Source: Carnegiea gigantea
Taxonomy: Eukaryota; Streptophyta; Magnoliopsida; Caryophyllales; Cactaceae
Direction: 5' to 3'
DNA: 64,000 nt
NCBI GenBank assembly: GCA_029747015.1
Contig: JAKOGI010000337.1
Span: 445,001-509,000, forward strand
Below are positions 38,321 through 48,789 of this stretch, piece by piece (the stretch's first letter is position 1; every line of letters begins with the position of its first letter). The position numbers and the translations under genes are program-made. Below the pieces are notes generated by a model. It worked only from the letters and a program-made list of their open reading frames with translations, was not told the origin of the DNA and did no database searches.

Positions 38321-38329
38321 CCAGGACAC

Positions 38330-39630
38330 CCGAGACATAAATGTGCATGCGCCGCCCAATCCTCTCGTGTCCACGCTTAAGCACTTATTAATTTGAAGCA
38401 TGAGAGGGTTTCTGTGATTGCTTGTGCCTGGTAGCAGAGCCCCAGTTTAAATATTGTGGTATTGAATTATACTATATATTACAATTAATATTTGTTTAAT
38501 TTACATTCTAATTTTTCAATACATTTTCTTCTATAATTTTTTTTATGACACAACATAACCATAATGTTGCAGTAAACCTATAAAAGATCCCAAATTTATC
38601 AAATTCCATCTTCAAGCTCCCAAGTTCGATTTTTATCAAAATTAACTCCCATTTGACTGTTTCTAAAATGGTATTAACATAATTGTTAGACACAAATATG
38701 ACTAGAATCGCTAAATTAGATACAATAGTTTTATAAAGAATAACTATAAATTAACATAATTGTTAGATAGCAATTTGACCAAAATCATTAAAGTAGATAA
38801 ATTATAAATTAAAAAAGAAATATTTTTACCTTTGATTTTACCTCTAGAGATAAAGTTTTTCATGCTATTCTCTTTCTAAGTTAATGTCAACACAGTAACA
38901 AAAACACTATGTTTCATAATTTTAAAAAGTTGTAATTTTAAAAAAGTCACACAATCATTGTTACTAAGGCTCAAACATACGACCAACCCAACCTAAGCAA
39001 AATCTAAGCACCTCACACTAGGCAAGCACTGGTGCATTACACACTTGTTGCCATTTAACAAAACTAGAAAATATATAGGCATATAGCAGACATTATATAT
39101 CTTAATTAAAAAAAAAAACCAAACAATTGTTGTTATTGGGATTTGAACACAACTACACAAGACCTTTCCACCAAATAAGTAAGTCTCACACCAATTGACC
39201 AACAAACACATCCTACTTTACATGCAAACTAAATAATATATGTAGATTTTTTTTTTCCCCAAAAATTCCAACATTTAAATTTTTTCCCTGAAAGTTGGGT
39301 TGTCATCAATTGACACCTCTTGCCCGACATAGCTCCAAAAATTCCGACATTAAAATTTTTTCCCCTAAAAATGGGATTGTTTGCACCAACATAACTCCGT
39401 CCCTGCTTGTGTTTATTATGATTTCATCTTAACTCTTCTGCTCCGAAAGTTGGCCAGGCCGAAATGTGCATTTTGCTAATCACAATGGTACATAATTGCA
39501 AACTAAGAACAGCTAACCAGAATCATCTGAAGATAAACAGCACAACAGATATCCTGCAAGTCTACAATTCTCTGAAAAATGCATGGCTAAGACAGGGAAA
39601 TACTTGCAGTGTTCGTCTCTCTCTGTATTC
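38330..39630. other. Intergenic, no supported gene
   Basis: AT-rich. Two related stretches (AAAATTCC(A/G)ACATT.AAATTTTTT at about 39261 and 39340) form an imperfect duplication of about 75 bp. Nothing coding. Confidence 0.5.
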
Positions 39631-39639
39631 ATATTAGAC

Positions 39640-40450
39640 GTGCTATGCCACGTTGATTAGATCAGGCTTCCCAGACGTACTTACAGTTGATCCGAGTGCA
39701 AGGAACGTGAGTAATCTTGGACCAGTCTAGGCCTTTCTCTGGCTGGCCATCTTTCTTCCACCATTGGGCATCTAATCTAAACTAAGAACACTGAGTGAAG
39801 GGGGGAGCCCCTCTTCAGGCAAGCACTCCAGCTTAGGACAAAACTGGACATGTAATTGTTGAAGAGAGGTAAGCGTTCAAAGGGCCTTACATTACAGTAC
39901 TCTAATAGGCATGACATTACATTATGAGTTGACTGAGTCATATAGAGACCTCTAGCCATCAAAAGTGTGATCAATGTTTTAATTAATATTGGATTGCATT
40001 GCGTGTTTCCTCCCCCCCCCCCCCCCAAATGCAGACATTGCATTGCGTGCTGCGTAATGTCACTGAGATCTGAGAATGGTGATCCTATCCAGCCATACTT
40101 AAGCAATTCATTATTTTTTTTTCACATGAGATCACAAAACACGTACAGAAAAGATAAAGGAGTTTATCTATGAACACTGCCTTTACCTTCTTACCTCACT
40201 GAATCATTGATGTCTAAATAACCTACAGGGGCAAGTACATACTGTTGCTTTCCCTCTTTGTGTTTTCCCATTATCTCCAACTTTTGAACATTCATCACTA
40301 CACAATCTAGTGAAAGACAGATTGAATAGATGCTGATGTTTCCTTCTGGGGATATCCACACCTTTTCAAGACCCATGGAACATGAAAATGAGAGAGAACA
40401 AAGAGTTAGGAGGATGTCTAATGGGAAAGACATCAAATAGCTGCCTTAGT
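39640..40450 (-). pseudogene. NLR fragment: C-terminal LRR region
   Basis: Nucleotide-level paralogue of the neighbouring NLR. 39700-39900 parallels 41000-41180 (shared AGGCCTTTCTCTGGC and CATCTTTCTTCCACCATTGG), and 40220-40440 parallels 41460-41660 (shared ACCTTTTCAAGACCCATG). Intervening LRR sequence is deleted and stops are frequent. Same strand and order as the intact-length neighbour, so it is a tandem-duplication relic. Confidence 0.75.
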
Positions 40451-40913
40451 AATCGAAAATCAAGGTAACACCTCGCCAGAACCACATTGGTTGCTTCAGC
40501 AGCAGAGTTTGCACTGAAAATATCCACAATGTTAGCAGCTAAATATTGTTTCTGTAAGGCCCTTCCTAGAAAATCCACCAGCATTTACGAAAAGGGATAA
40601 CAAAAAACTAGTGCCAGTAGCAAGGTTTTTTGGAAAATTAGGCACCAATTGCTTAGACGGTAGTCAGAATCAAGGTGTTGTTTTCTTTGGTTTTTTATTT
40701 GCTTTGGAGACCGAAGCAAAATTCATCCATTTCTGACAAATCTTTAAACACATATTACAGAACCAAAACACCTTAAACGAGAATACATATAAAATCTCAT
40801 TATATTTCACATTTCCAACCCAAATTACAATCCGAAAGAAAAAAGACAAAAATAAAGGAAAAGACGAGAAAATGAGCAGATAAATCTGGATCAAGAGAAG
40901 ATAAACAGGTGGC

Positions 40914-43900
40914 CTATCCTCCTCTGTTTCCAGGTATATCAATGTTGGCGGATTGCGGACCTGTGATGCAACGATCATTGATCATGACGCAAGGAATATG
41001 CTGGATCTTCGACCAATCAAGGCCTTTCTCTGGCCGGCATCTTTCTTCCACCATTGGGCATTCCGATATCACAAGATGACCAAGTGAAAGAGGCAGCCCC
41101 TCTTCTGGCAAACTTTCCAGCCCAGGGCAGGAAATGATACTTAATCTTCGAAGAGAGGTAAGCATTTTAAGGGCCTTCCCATCGACCCTCCTCAATTTTG
41201 CGCATTCCACTATTTGAAGATACCTGAGAGAAGTAGGCAGAAAGGCCCAACCCTCATCAGGACTAGAGAAGCACTCCACTTCTGGATCACTTACAAATAA
41301 CGCTGTCAGGCAAGAAAATCTGAACAAACTTCTCCCCAGACGACTCAATAGCTTCTCAATTGTAAGCTGTGAAATCCTAGGCAGCAGAACCTTTCCTTCC
41401 ATTTCTATTGGCACCGGCTTCACTTTTTCACAAGACATGATATCTAAGCACGTAAGGTTAGGGGCGGGAAATACTGTTGCTCCCCCTCCTGTCTCCTTTC
41501 CTATTATTTCCAATCGAGGACATGCCGTAATTCTCAAATCAGATAGAGATACCAATCTGTTGTCATCGATTCCTTCTGGGATGTACACCTTTTCAAGACC
41601 CATGCAAATCATAAGCCAAACAGAGGAGAGATTCGGGAAGATTCCCAATGGAAAAGACACAAGATTGTTGCATGCATCGCAGAACTTTATACTCTCAAGA
41701 GAAATGTAATGTTGCATCCTCTCCGTTGGTATGGGAAACTCCCACCTTTCACACCTGAATACAGAAAGATCGCTCAATGAGGTGGGGAGGCTATTCCCTG
41801 GAACCCATCTGAGACGCTCATCACCATATAGACCAAGATTCCGAAGGTGCATTAGGAATTCCATGCCCTTCGGAAGAGACTCCAGAGCTCCACATTCCTC
41901 AATCTCAAGGGATTTCAGCAAGGGAGGGAGTTGCACATTCGCGAGTGACATGAGGTTATCACACTTCACAATTTCCAAATTATGCAAACATGAAAGTCCA
42001 ACTATTTCAGGTGGCAAACTCACTAGCTGCACTAGTCCTACAAATCTCAATCTTGTAATTGAGGTCACATCAATTGCACTTGCCAACTCTGCATGCAGAC
42101 ATGCTCTCACCTCTAATGGAAAAATGGATGGCACTCGCTGAAGCAACCGATCAAGCTGTGGACATCCATCTATCTCAATTTCCATAAGTGAGGGGACGTG
42201 CATAGGCAGATTTCCTTTCAATACGGGACAATCATGCAGTCGAAGCTTCTTAAGATGAGGAAAACAGACAGCAATGCCTTCTACATCAACATTTGACCAT
42301 ACCTTCCAACTTATCATGTTCTCAAATCTGAGACTTTCCAAGGTAGGAAACGGGCTCCTCAATCTGGAACTACTATGACCATAAAACTCGGGTCCCACGG
42401 TCACTACGTACTCCATTCCTTCAATCAAAAGCTCCTTGACAGACGGCAACTGTCCCAGAGGTCGCAAAGAGGGGCAATACACACAGCCGCTAATGCAAAG
42501 ATACGTCAAGTTTGTGTAACTGCGCACTCAGGATCTAACCATCTAGGAAATCTTGTTCCTGCATAATTTCTTATGGTAAGCCTCTTCATATTTCTAGGGG
42601 GCTCTAGATTCTCAAGTAGCTCCCTAGCCTTCTCAGAGTCTTCAGTGTCTTCGGCATCAAATTCCAATGCCAACTCACCGATCAACGTCCTACTGCTTAA
42701 ATTGGCACAAAAAGCATCCCTTGGAGCAGCAACATTTTGCAATCGTCTAAGTGCAAATGTACCGCGAATATGTTGCAATTCCGCTAACTCTCGTATACCC
42801 GATCCACCATCCTTACCCATAACAAAATCGGTCAAAGTTTGAAGGCTTTTCAACTTGCTCATACCCTTTGGCATTTGTAACAACAAAGTTGTTCCTCTGA
42901 TATCCAGATGACGCAAAAATGCTAGGCTCCCGAAGTCTTCTGGCAATATTTCAAGACGATTACAATATGACAATAGGAGAGTTTGTAAATGGTACATGGT
43001 GCTCACGGATTCAGGAAGATGGGTGATTTTAGTATGAGAGACGTCCAAGTAGCAAATTTGTTTCAGACATCCAATTGATTCAGATAAAGTGAGGTTTCTA
43101 TATCTTGATAGGGACAGCACCCGGAGGTAGGACAAGTAAGGTATTAGTGCAGTTGTGACTGTACTGGTCAAGTAGTGACTGGTCAGGTGGTCATACATTT
43201 TCAAATGCATGATTTCATGCAATTTTATATTGTGAAGCGGTAAGAAAGTTCGCAAATGCCTACTTTCTTGAATGGCTTTAAATTTGGTGATCACATCATA
43301 AGGACCAACAACATATGAAAAATGTCGAGCTCTTTCTGAAAATTCTGCGGAACTTTGAAGGTCATTTCTTAATATAAATTCTCCAGACAAAAGTTGTGCC
43401 AAATCATGCATAAGACCATGCATTGTGACAAATAATTTATCCATTGGCTCAAGGAATGACCTAACCATCAATTGACGCAGATAATCATTCCCCACATCCT
43501 CTATTCTCCTCTCATTGTTAGTTGGCTTTACAAAATTTTCAGCCATCCACAACAGCACTAACTGTTTGCGCTCAATTCTGTAATCTTTGGGAAATATAGA
43601 ACAGTAAGAGAAACAACGCTTGAGGTGTGAAGGCAAATAATAATAGCTGAGCCACAAGGCAGGAACAACATTGCTTTTGTTGTGAGGTAAGTCCCACAGA
43701 CTACTTTGCAAGATTTCCTCCCATGCACTGATTTCATCTGTGAAACGTAATAGGCCTCCAACTGCTTTGATTGCCAAGGGCAAACCTTGGCATTTTTCAA
43801 CATTTTTTTTGCCAGCATCCTGCAGGCAAGGATTGGAAATCGAATTTCCAACCTCAAATGCATGCCTTAAGAATAGAGACCAAGCATCAACAGTTGACAG

Positions 43901-44905
43901 GGGCTTTAGGCGAAACATAGGAGTTGTACTCATGATGGATGCTACCTCAACATTTCTTGTGGTGACAATGATTTTGCTACCATATGCGACAGTAGAGAAT
44001 GGAATCCGCAAGTACTTCCAATCTTCATAATTGTCATTCCATACATCATCTAAAATAAGAAGAAATCTTTTCTCCCTTAACTCAGCACTCAACTTAGTTT
44101 GAAGGGAATTCAAGTCGAGGGAGTCAGAATATGATTGGTTGGTAACTGCCTCAAGAATTGACCTGGTCAGTCGGGAGACATCAAATTGATCAGAGACACA
44201 AACCCAAACTTTCTTATCGAAGGCATCTTTAAGCCCCCCATCATTAAATACAAGCTTGGCAAGGGTAGTTTTTCCAATGCCACCCATACCAACAATGGCC
44301 GCAACACTCGTCCTATTTCTATCAGCTTCCTTAGAAAGCAAGAACTCGAGGATGCTCTTTTTGACTTCGCCCCTACCATAAACTGTAGAATCTTCCAACA
44401 AAGAGGTGCTGGGCACCCTTTGTGTTTGAGGCGCTTTGCCAAGAGAAACTTCACCCAGTCCAAGTACATCCTTCTCACGCAGCATCGTTTCTAGCATCTC
44501 AACTACTTCCTTAATCTTTGGGGAAATAGTCTTATGGAATAAGGTAGAGTTACTGAATGCAGGAATCAAGTTGCGTACCTTGGTCCCTAGTGACTGAGGC
44601 TGTGGCAGTGATTGCTTTTCCAGGGACAATCGCAAAGCCTCCACAGCAATCTCATTGACAAGCTCCTCAGCACGGTAGAACCAATGTTTCAGCTCATCAA
44701 GCCACTGTTTGACAGCATGGTTGGTCATCTACTTCTGCTCAGCATCAAGGAGCAGTTTCTCCGCAGCCAACATCTGCATCTTCAACTTGTGAACAAGGGA
44801 CTCATCAAACTTTGCACTTCGGAAGAAGTCGATAACCTCCCGGGAAGCAAGCCTGTCCAACACAACCTCAAGCACAGCACCTAGAATCGTCTCAACAGTG
44901 GCCAT
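40914..44905 (-). pseudogene. CC-NB-ARC-LRR (RPPL1/R13L4-type) resistance gene, one early stop and one frameshift
   Basis: Intronless and about 1,330 codons on the minus strand. ATG at 44905; the Rx-type coiled-coil starts MATVETILGAVLEVVLDRLA. Codon 59 is TAG (after LLLDAEQK), in frame with MTNHAVKQWLDELK at 44728. NB-ARC: P-loop GMGGIGKTTLA (residues about 206-216), RNBS-A VWVCVSDQFDVS, kinase-2 LLILDDVW, RNBS-B GSKIIVTTR, GLPL CQGLPLAIKAVGG, RNBS-D CFSYCSIFPKDY. The MHD position reads TMHGLMHDLAQ (Asp to Gly). LRRs follow; near 42525 the frame shifts by one base (after RFPRWLDPE) and resumes at RSYTNLTYLCISGC, continuing to the stop at 40914. Such proteins sense pathogen effectors in the cytosol. 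Here two lesions make a full product unlikely, although a translation restart at 44728 could give CC-less NB-ARC plus partial LRR. Sequencing error at either lesion cannot be excluded. Confidence 0.85.
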
Positions 44906-45179
44906 GATGTAGTATTAGTAGAGAGTATAGTGATGATTGATGTGCAAGGAGAGGGATGAGGAATTAGTGAAGAATGGCACACAAGTGGAACACCATAGAC
45001 ACAGTTGGATCAATACAAGTTTCTTTGATGTGCCTCCTGAAGCATTTGTAAATGCATGTAAGCTGGTGTGATGGTGACATTCATTGACTCCCAACTATCA
45101 TTGTCTAAATGTTTTAACATTATCTTAATTTCAAACATTTTCCAGCAAAAAAGTCCAAATTCCTTTCATTTTCCCTGAA

Positions 45180-45570
45180 GGTGACATGCATTGACTTCCC
45201 TTTTTTTTTTTGTTTTAGATGTGGGCGGCTGACCTGGTTTTTTTTGGGGGGGGGGGTCTACTGCTGAAATGTGCCTCTTCCTTCCTGCTATGGTTAGTTT
45301 CTCTCTTCCCTTCTTTTTTTTTTTTTTTTTTTTTGATTTTTCTTTTCTTTTGGAGGGGAGGGCTCTGTATAACCCTCACCGCCCCCCCCCCCAAAAAAAA
45401 AGAATTTATAATTTGGAGCTCTTGCAGCCTTCAGCTTCCAGTCTGCATTTATTTTTAGATAGGAACATATAGACAGCTAAAAATGAGGGAAAGTAAAACA
45501 TCTATTGGCAATAGTGTGATTAAGATCTAAAGATAGCAAACTGGTTTCCCCCCCGGGGGGGGGGGGGATT
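45180..45570. repeat. Cluster of long homopolymer junctions
   Basis: T8 then G10 (45239-45257), T20 (45316-45335), C11 then A9 (45382-45402), C8 directly followed by G12 (45549-45568). They separate the NLR pseudogene from its CC-domain fragment. Confidence 0.8.
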
Positions 45571-45639
45571 TAAAAACACTGGATTTGGGACTTGCAGTAT
45601 CACCCGCTGTCCTACTGCAGAGTTGGTTATCAGCTTCTC

Positions 45640-45835
45640 CTCAGCATCAAGGAGAAGTTTTTCTGAGCCAGCATCAAAAGGTCTCCAAACTTTGAACTAG
45701 GGACTTATCAAATTTAGCACTCTGGATGAAGCTAGTTGCCAACCTCCAGTGAAGTGAGCCTGTCAAGCAACCTCAAGAACAGCACCCAGAAGTGCCTTAC
45801 TAAAGGTCACGGTTGGGGCATGAGAATTATTTGTA
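45640..45835 (-). pseudogene. NLR fragment: CC-domain start plus upstream flank
   Basis: Parallels 44735-44960 including the upstream non-coding part: shared CTCAGCATCAAGGAG, GAACAGCACC and GAGGAATT.GTGA.GAATGGCA. The start codon is lost and indels break the frame. The next part of the gene does not follow, so this is a truncated tandem copy. Confidence 0.75.
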
Positions 45836-45989
45836 AGAATATGAGGAATTGGTGATGAATGGCAAGAAAGTGCAATGCAGTAGAATAAATGTGCATAATG
45901 CTCTACAACTCTATGGTTCTATTACTTTACACACCCACTTGCATGCAAATTAGCTATTACAGATATGAGGTATGTTTATTGTAACAGAG

Positions 45990-46511
45990 AAGGCAAATTA
46001 GCGCAATGATGTGAATGAGCAAGTCAAGCAACTTAAAATAATAAAAAGTTAGTGCAGAGAAGGGAAGAGAGGCGAGGAGGGAGAGAGAACCCGGCTTCCT
46101 GCTGCGAGTTCATTGCAACAGTTGCAAACACAAACTCTTGGCATTTCCGAAACGTTTCAATTCGGAGACGATGTTGCACAGAGTGCGTGAAGAATTATCA
46201 GGTCATGCAAATAAGACTCAGAATAGGGACGTCTCTACTGTACAGATTGAATTGAAGGCTACGGCAATTGAAGATTTGAAGGGGGATGGGGCATTCGAGT
46301 GGGTTCTCTTCTCTTGAAGGAATGAACTTGGAATTTGGCATTTTCTTGAGTAAAGCTTCTGGAGAGACAAGTGGGGAGAGAAACGAACCTCAATGAGGAG
46401 CAATTCAACATCGGAATCACATTCAATTGTAATTTCTTCAGACCAGATTATCTGAGGAAACTCCTTCCAGTTCAACGCCAACATTTGTTCTGCCGATGAA
46501 TGCAGTCTGAT
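45990..46511 (-). other. Possible exon remnant, not recognised
   Basis: The minus strand 46490-46390 reads MLALNWKEFPQIIWSEEI and on to ECDSDVELLLIE before a GAG|GTTCG donor-like site. Composition is more gene-like than its surroundings, but no downstream exon or family is recognisable. It abuts the hAT-like MITE starting at 46512. Confidence 0.25.
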
Positions 46512-47456
46512 TAGGGGTGTCAACGGATCAAATTCGGATCGGATATTGGTACATCCGAATCCGCATCCGATTATATTCGGATTGGATTTTTCGATCCGAA
46601 TCCGATCCGACGAATTGAAGGAGAACCGCCGAATCGAATCGGAGTCGGATTTAATCCGATCCGAAATAATTTCTTTCGCTACGCAATAATTTTATACAAA
46701 TTTTTTATATTCTACCCACTTATTGATGCGATAATGTGCGTTCGTATATCAAATTAAATATTTTAAGCTCAATAGAACGATAACATGTTCCAACGATTAC
46801 AACTCTTAATAATTACGAGAGACCAGAAAGCGACAATGAGATGTTCGACGTCGGCATTATAGAAATCGGCGAGAAGATAAAGGCTCAGAGAGAGAGAGTA
46901 AGAGAGAGCAAGCTGTTGGAGCAAGGAACTGAGGACTAAGGGACTACTCTAACAGTCCGACTAATGAGTTGCGAAAAGTCGAGAGCGACTAGCAAGAGGC
47001 CGAGACCCGAGAGCGACTAGAGAGTCGAGCAGCGAAACCAACTAGCGAGAGGAGAGAGAGAGAGAGAGAGAGAGAGTGGGGCTGGGAGAAGTATTAGGGT
47101 TTCAACGTTTTAATTTTTACATATTGAAGAGAAAAAACCTACTGACCAACAAAATTAATACTTGGCTGGGCTGGCAGCTTGGGGATGGGCCGGGAGGGTG
47201 GGTATATTAGGTAGGTTTATTTCTCAAAATTTTAAAATTTAAATTTAAACTTAAATTTTAAATTTAAACTATTTAAAAAACTAGTCAGATCGAATTGAAA
47301 GTCGGATCAGAGTTTATCCTTCCTCGAAATCGAAGTCGGATTCGGATTATTTTTATCGGATCGGACCCGAATTTTTCTATCTCGGATTCGAATCGGACAA
47401 TTTTGCTTCGAATCGAATCGGATGTGCTTCGAATTCGGATGTTACTACCATCCCTA
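46512..47456. mobile_element. hAT-like MITE with 8-bp target duplication (CGGAT family, copy 2)
   Basis: Flanks AGTCTGAT (46504-46511) and AGTCTGAA (47457-47464) match 7/8. Ends TAGGGGTGTCAACGGATC and, reverse complemented, TAGGGATGGTAGTAACATCC. Both ends carry CGGATTCGGATC/ATCCGAATCCG units, and a (GA)n tract lies at 47050-47075. Homologous in layout to 7949-8730 but 160 bp longer. Confidence 0.75.
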
Positions 47457-47649
47457 AGTCTGAAGAACTGTTGTACAACACCGTAGTGATCCCCTTTTAT
47501 CCAGCCCCTCCCCCCCAAAAAAAAGACTATGAATTTTAAAGCAATGTTCCGATGCTTTTCTCTATGTATCCTAACCAAAATACCAACGAGGCAGTGCATT
47601 GTGCTTGGTTGATACCCGCCATACTTGTTCACCTCTACCACCTAGATTC

Positions 47650-48117
47650 GAGCTGATGTGTCCGAAAATTTCGGTTAACCATTTTTCGGTTAACTGAAAA
47701 TTTCGGTTCGTTCAAAACCCGAACCGTAACCGAACCGAAAAGTTGATTAACCGATTTTTCAATTTGGTTACCGGTTAACCGTTTACAAATAATGAGAAAC
47801 GTATGCGTGCTTACCTAAATTTTTTATTTAACTTTGGTTACCATTTATAAATAATAAAAAAGTGCACTTTCTTACCTAAATTTTTAATTTTTTGTGTATT
47901 TTTTTTAAAAAATAAAATTATTTTCGGTTTGGTTAGCCGCTGGTTAATCGAATTTTCAAATTATCCGAACCGTAGCTAACCGAAAACCCAAATTTTTTTG
48001 GTTCGGTTAACCGAACCGATTTTTTTGAAAAATTTGTTCTGTTAACCGATTTTTTTGTTCAGTTTTTTCGATTTTTCGGTTAGGTTTTCGGTTTCAGATT
48101 TTTTTGCGCACCCCTAG
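47650..48117. mobile_element. hAT-like MITE, GGTTAACCGAACC family
   Basis: Non-coding, built from degenerate CGGTTAACCGAACCG / TTTTTCGGTT units. The right end, reverse complemented, is TAGGGGTGCGCAAAAAAATC; the left end around GATGTGTCCGAAAATTTCGG is similar but decayed. Target duplication unclear. Confidence 0.5.
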
Positions 48118-48789
48118 ATAAAAGTCTTACCCAGCACATGTTGCCATTTTCAAGTTCATCGGTGCCCTTACAATTGAATTCCATCACCATGCAAAGCATG
48201 CACTTCCTATAGCTCAAAATGGCATCTAGAGCATCATTCGGACTAATGACGCTTTCCAATTATCTAAGTGCAGATGCATCCGATATATACTGCAAGTCCC
48301 TTACTTGTTTTATGTATGATCCATTATTCATTATTCTTACAATCTTACCCAAAAAATTTTTTTATCAAGGCTAGGCATCATGTACTACAGAACTTGTTCA
48401 AAATTATCCCCTTATATCTAAATGATGCATGACAATCCTCTCTTCTCCTATTCCTCTCTTCTTTCTCTCTCTCTTTCCCACGCAAGAAGGGACATAAAAA
48501 TCCTTCTTTCTTTTCTCCTCCCCCTCTTATTTCTATCCATCTATTATCTTCAGGTTCGGCGAATCTTTAATCGCAGTTTCTGTTGCGATTACTCGTAGTT
48601 TCGCTCTTCATCTTCTCTCTTCTCTCTTCTATTCGAAAATTTTTAGCAACAACTGTAACGTAGTCTTTGACTCTAATTCTGTTCGTTTTAAGAACAATAC
48701 CACGGGTTATGTCATTTTGCAGGCTCCTAATGTCAACAATGTCTACCAATCTGTCTTCTTGCTGAAAGAACCTTGGTTCCTGCAAACCT

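Noticed and set aside
41437..42842. Several 60-136 codon plus-strand frames
   Set aside because: They are antisense shadows of the NLR coding sequence.
48567..48785. 72-codon minus-strand frame next to the Copia remnant
   Set aside because: No family resemblance and lies in low-complexity T/C-rich sequence.
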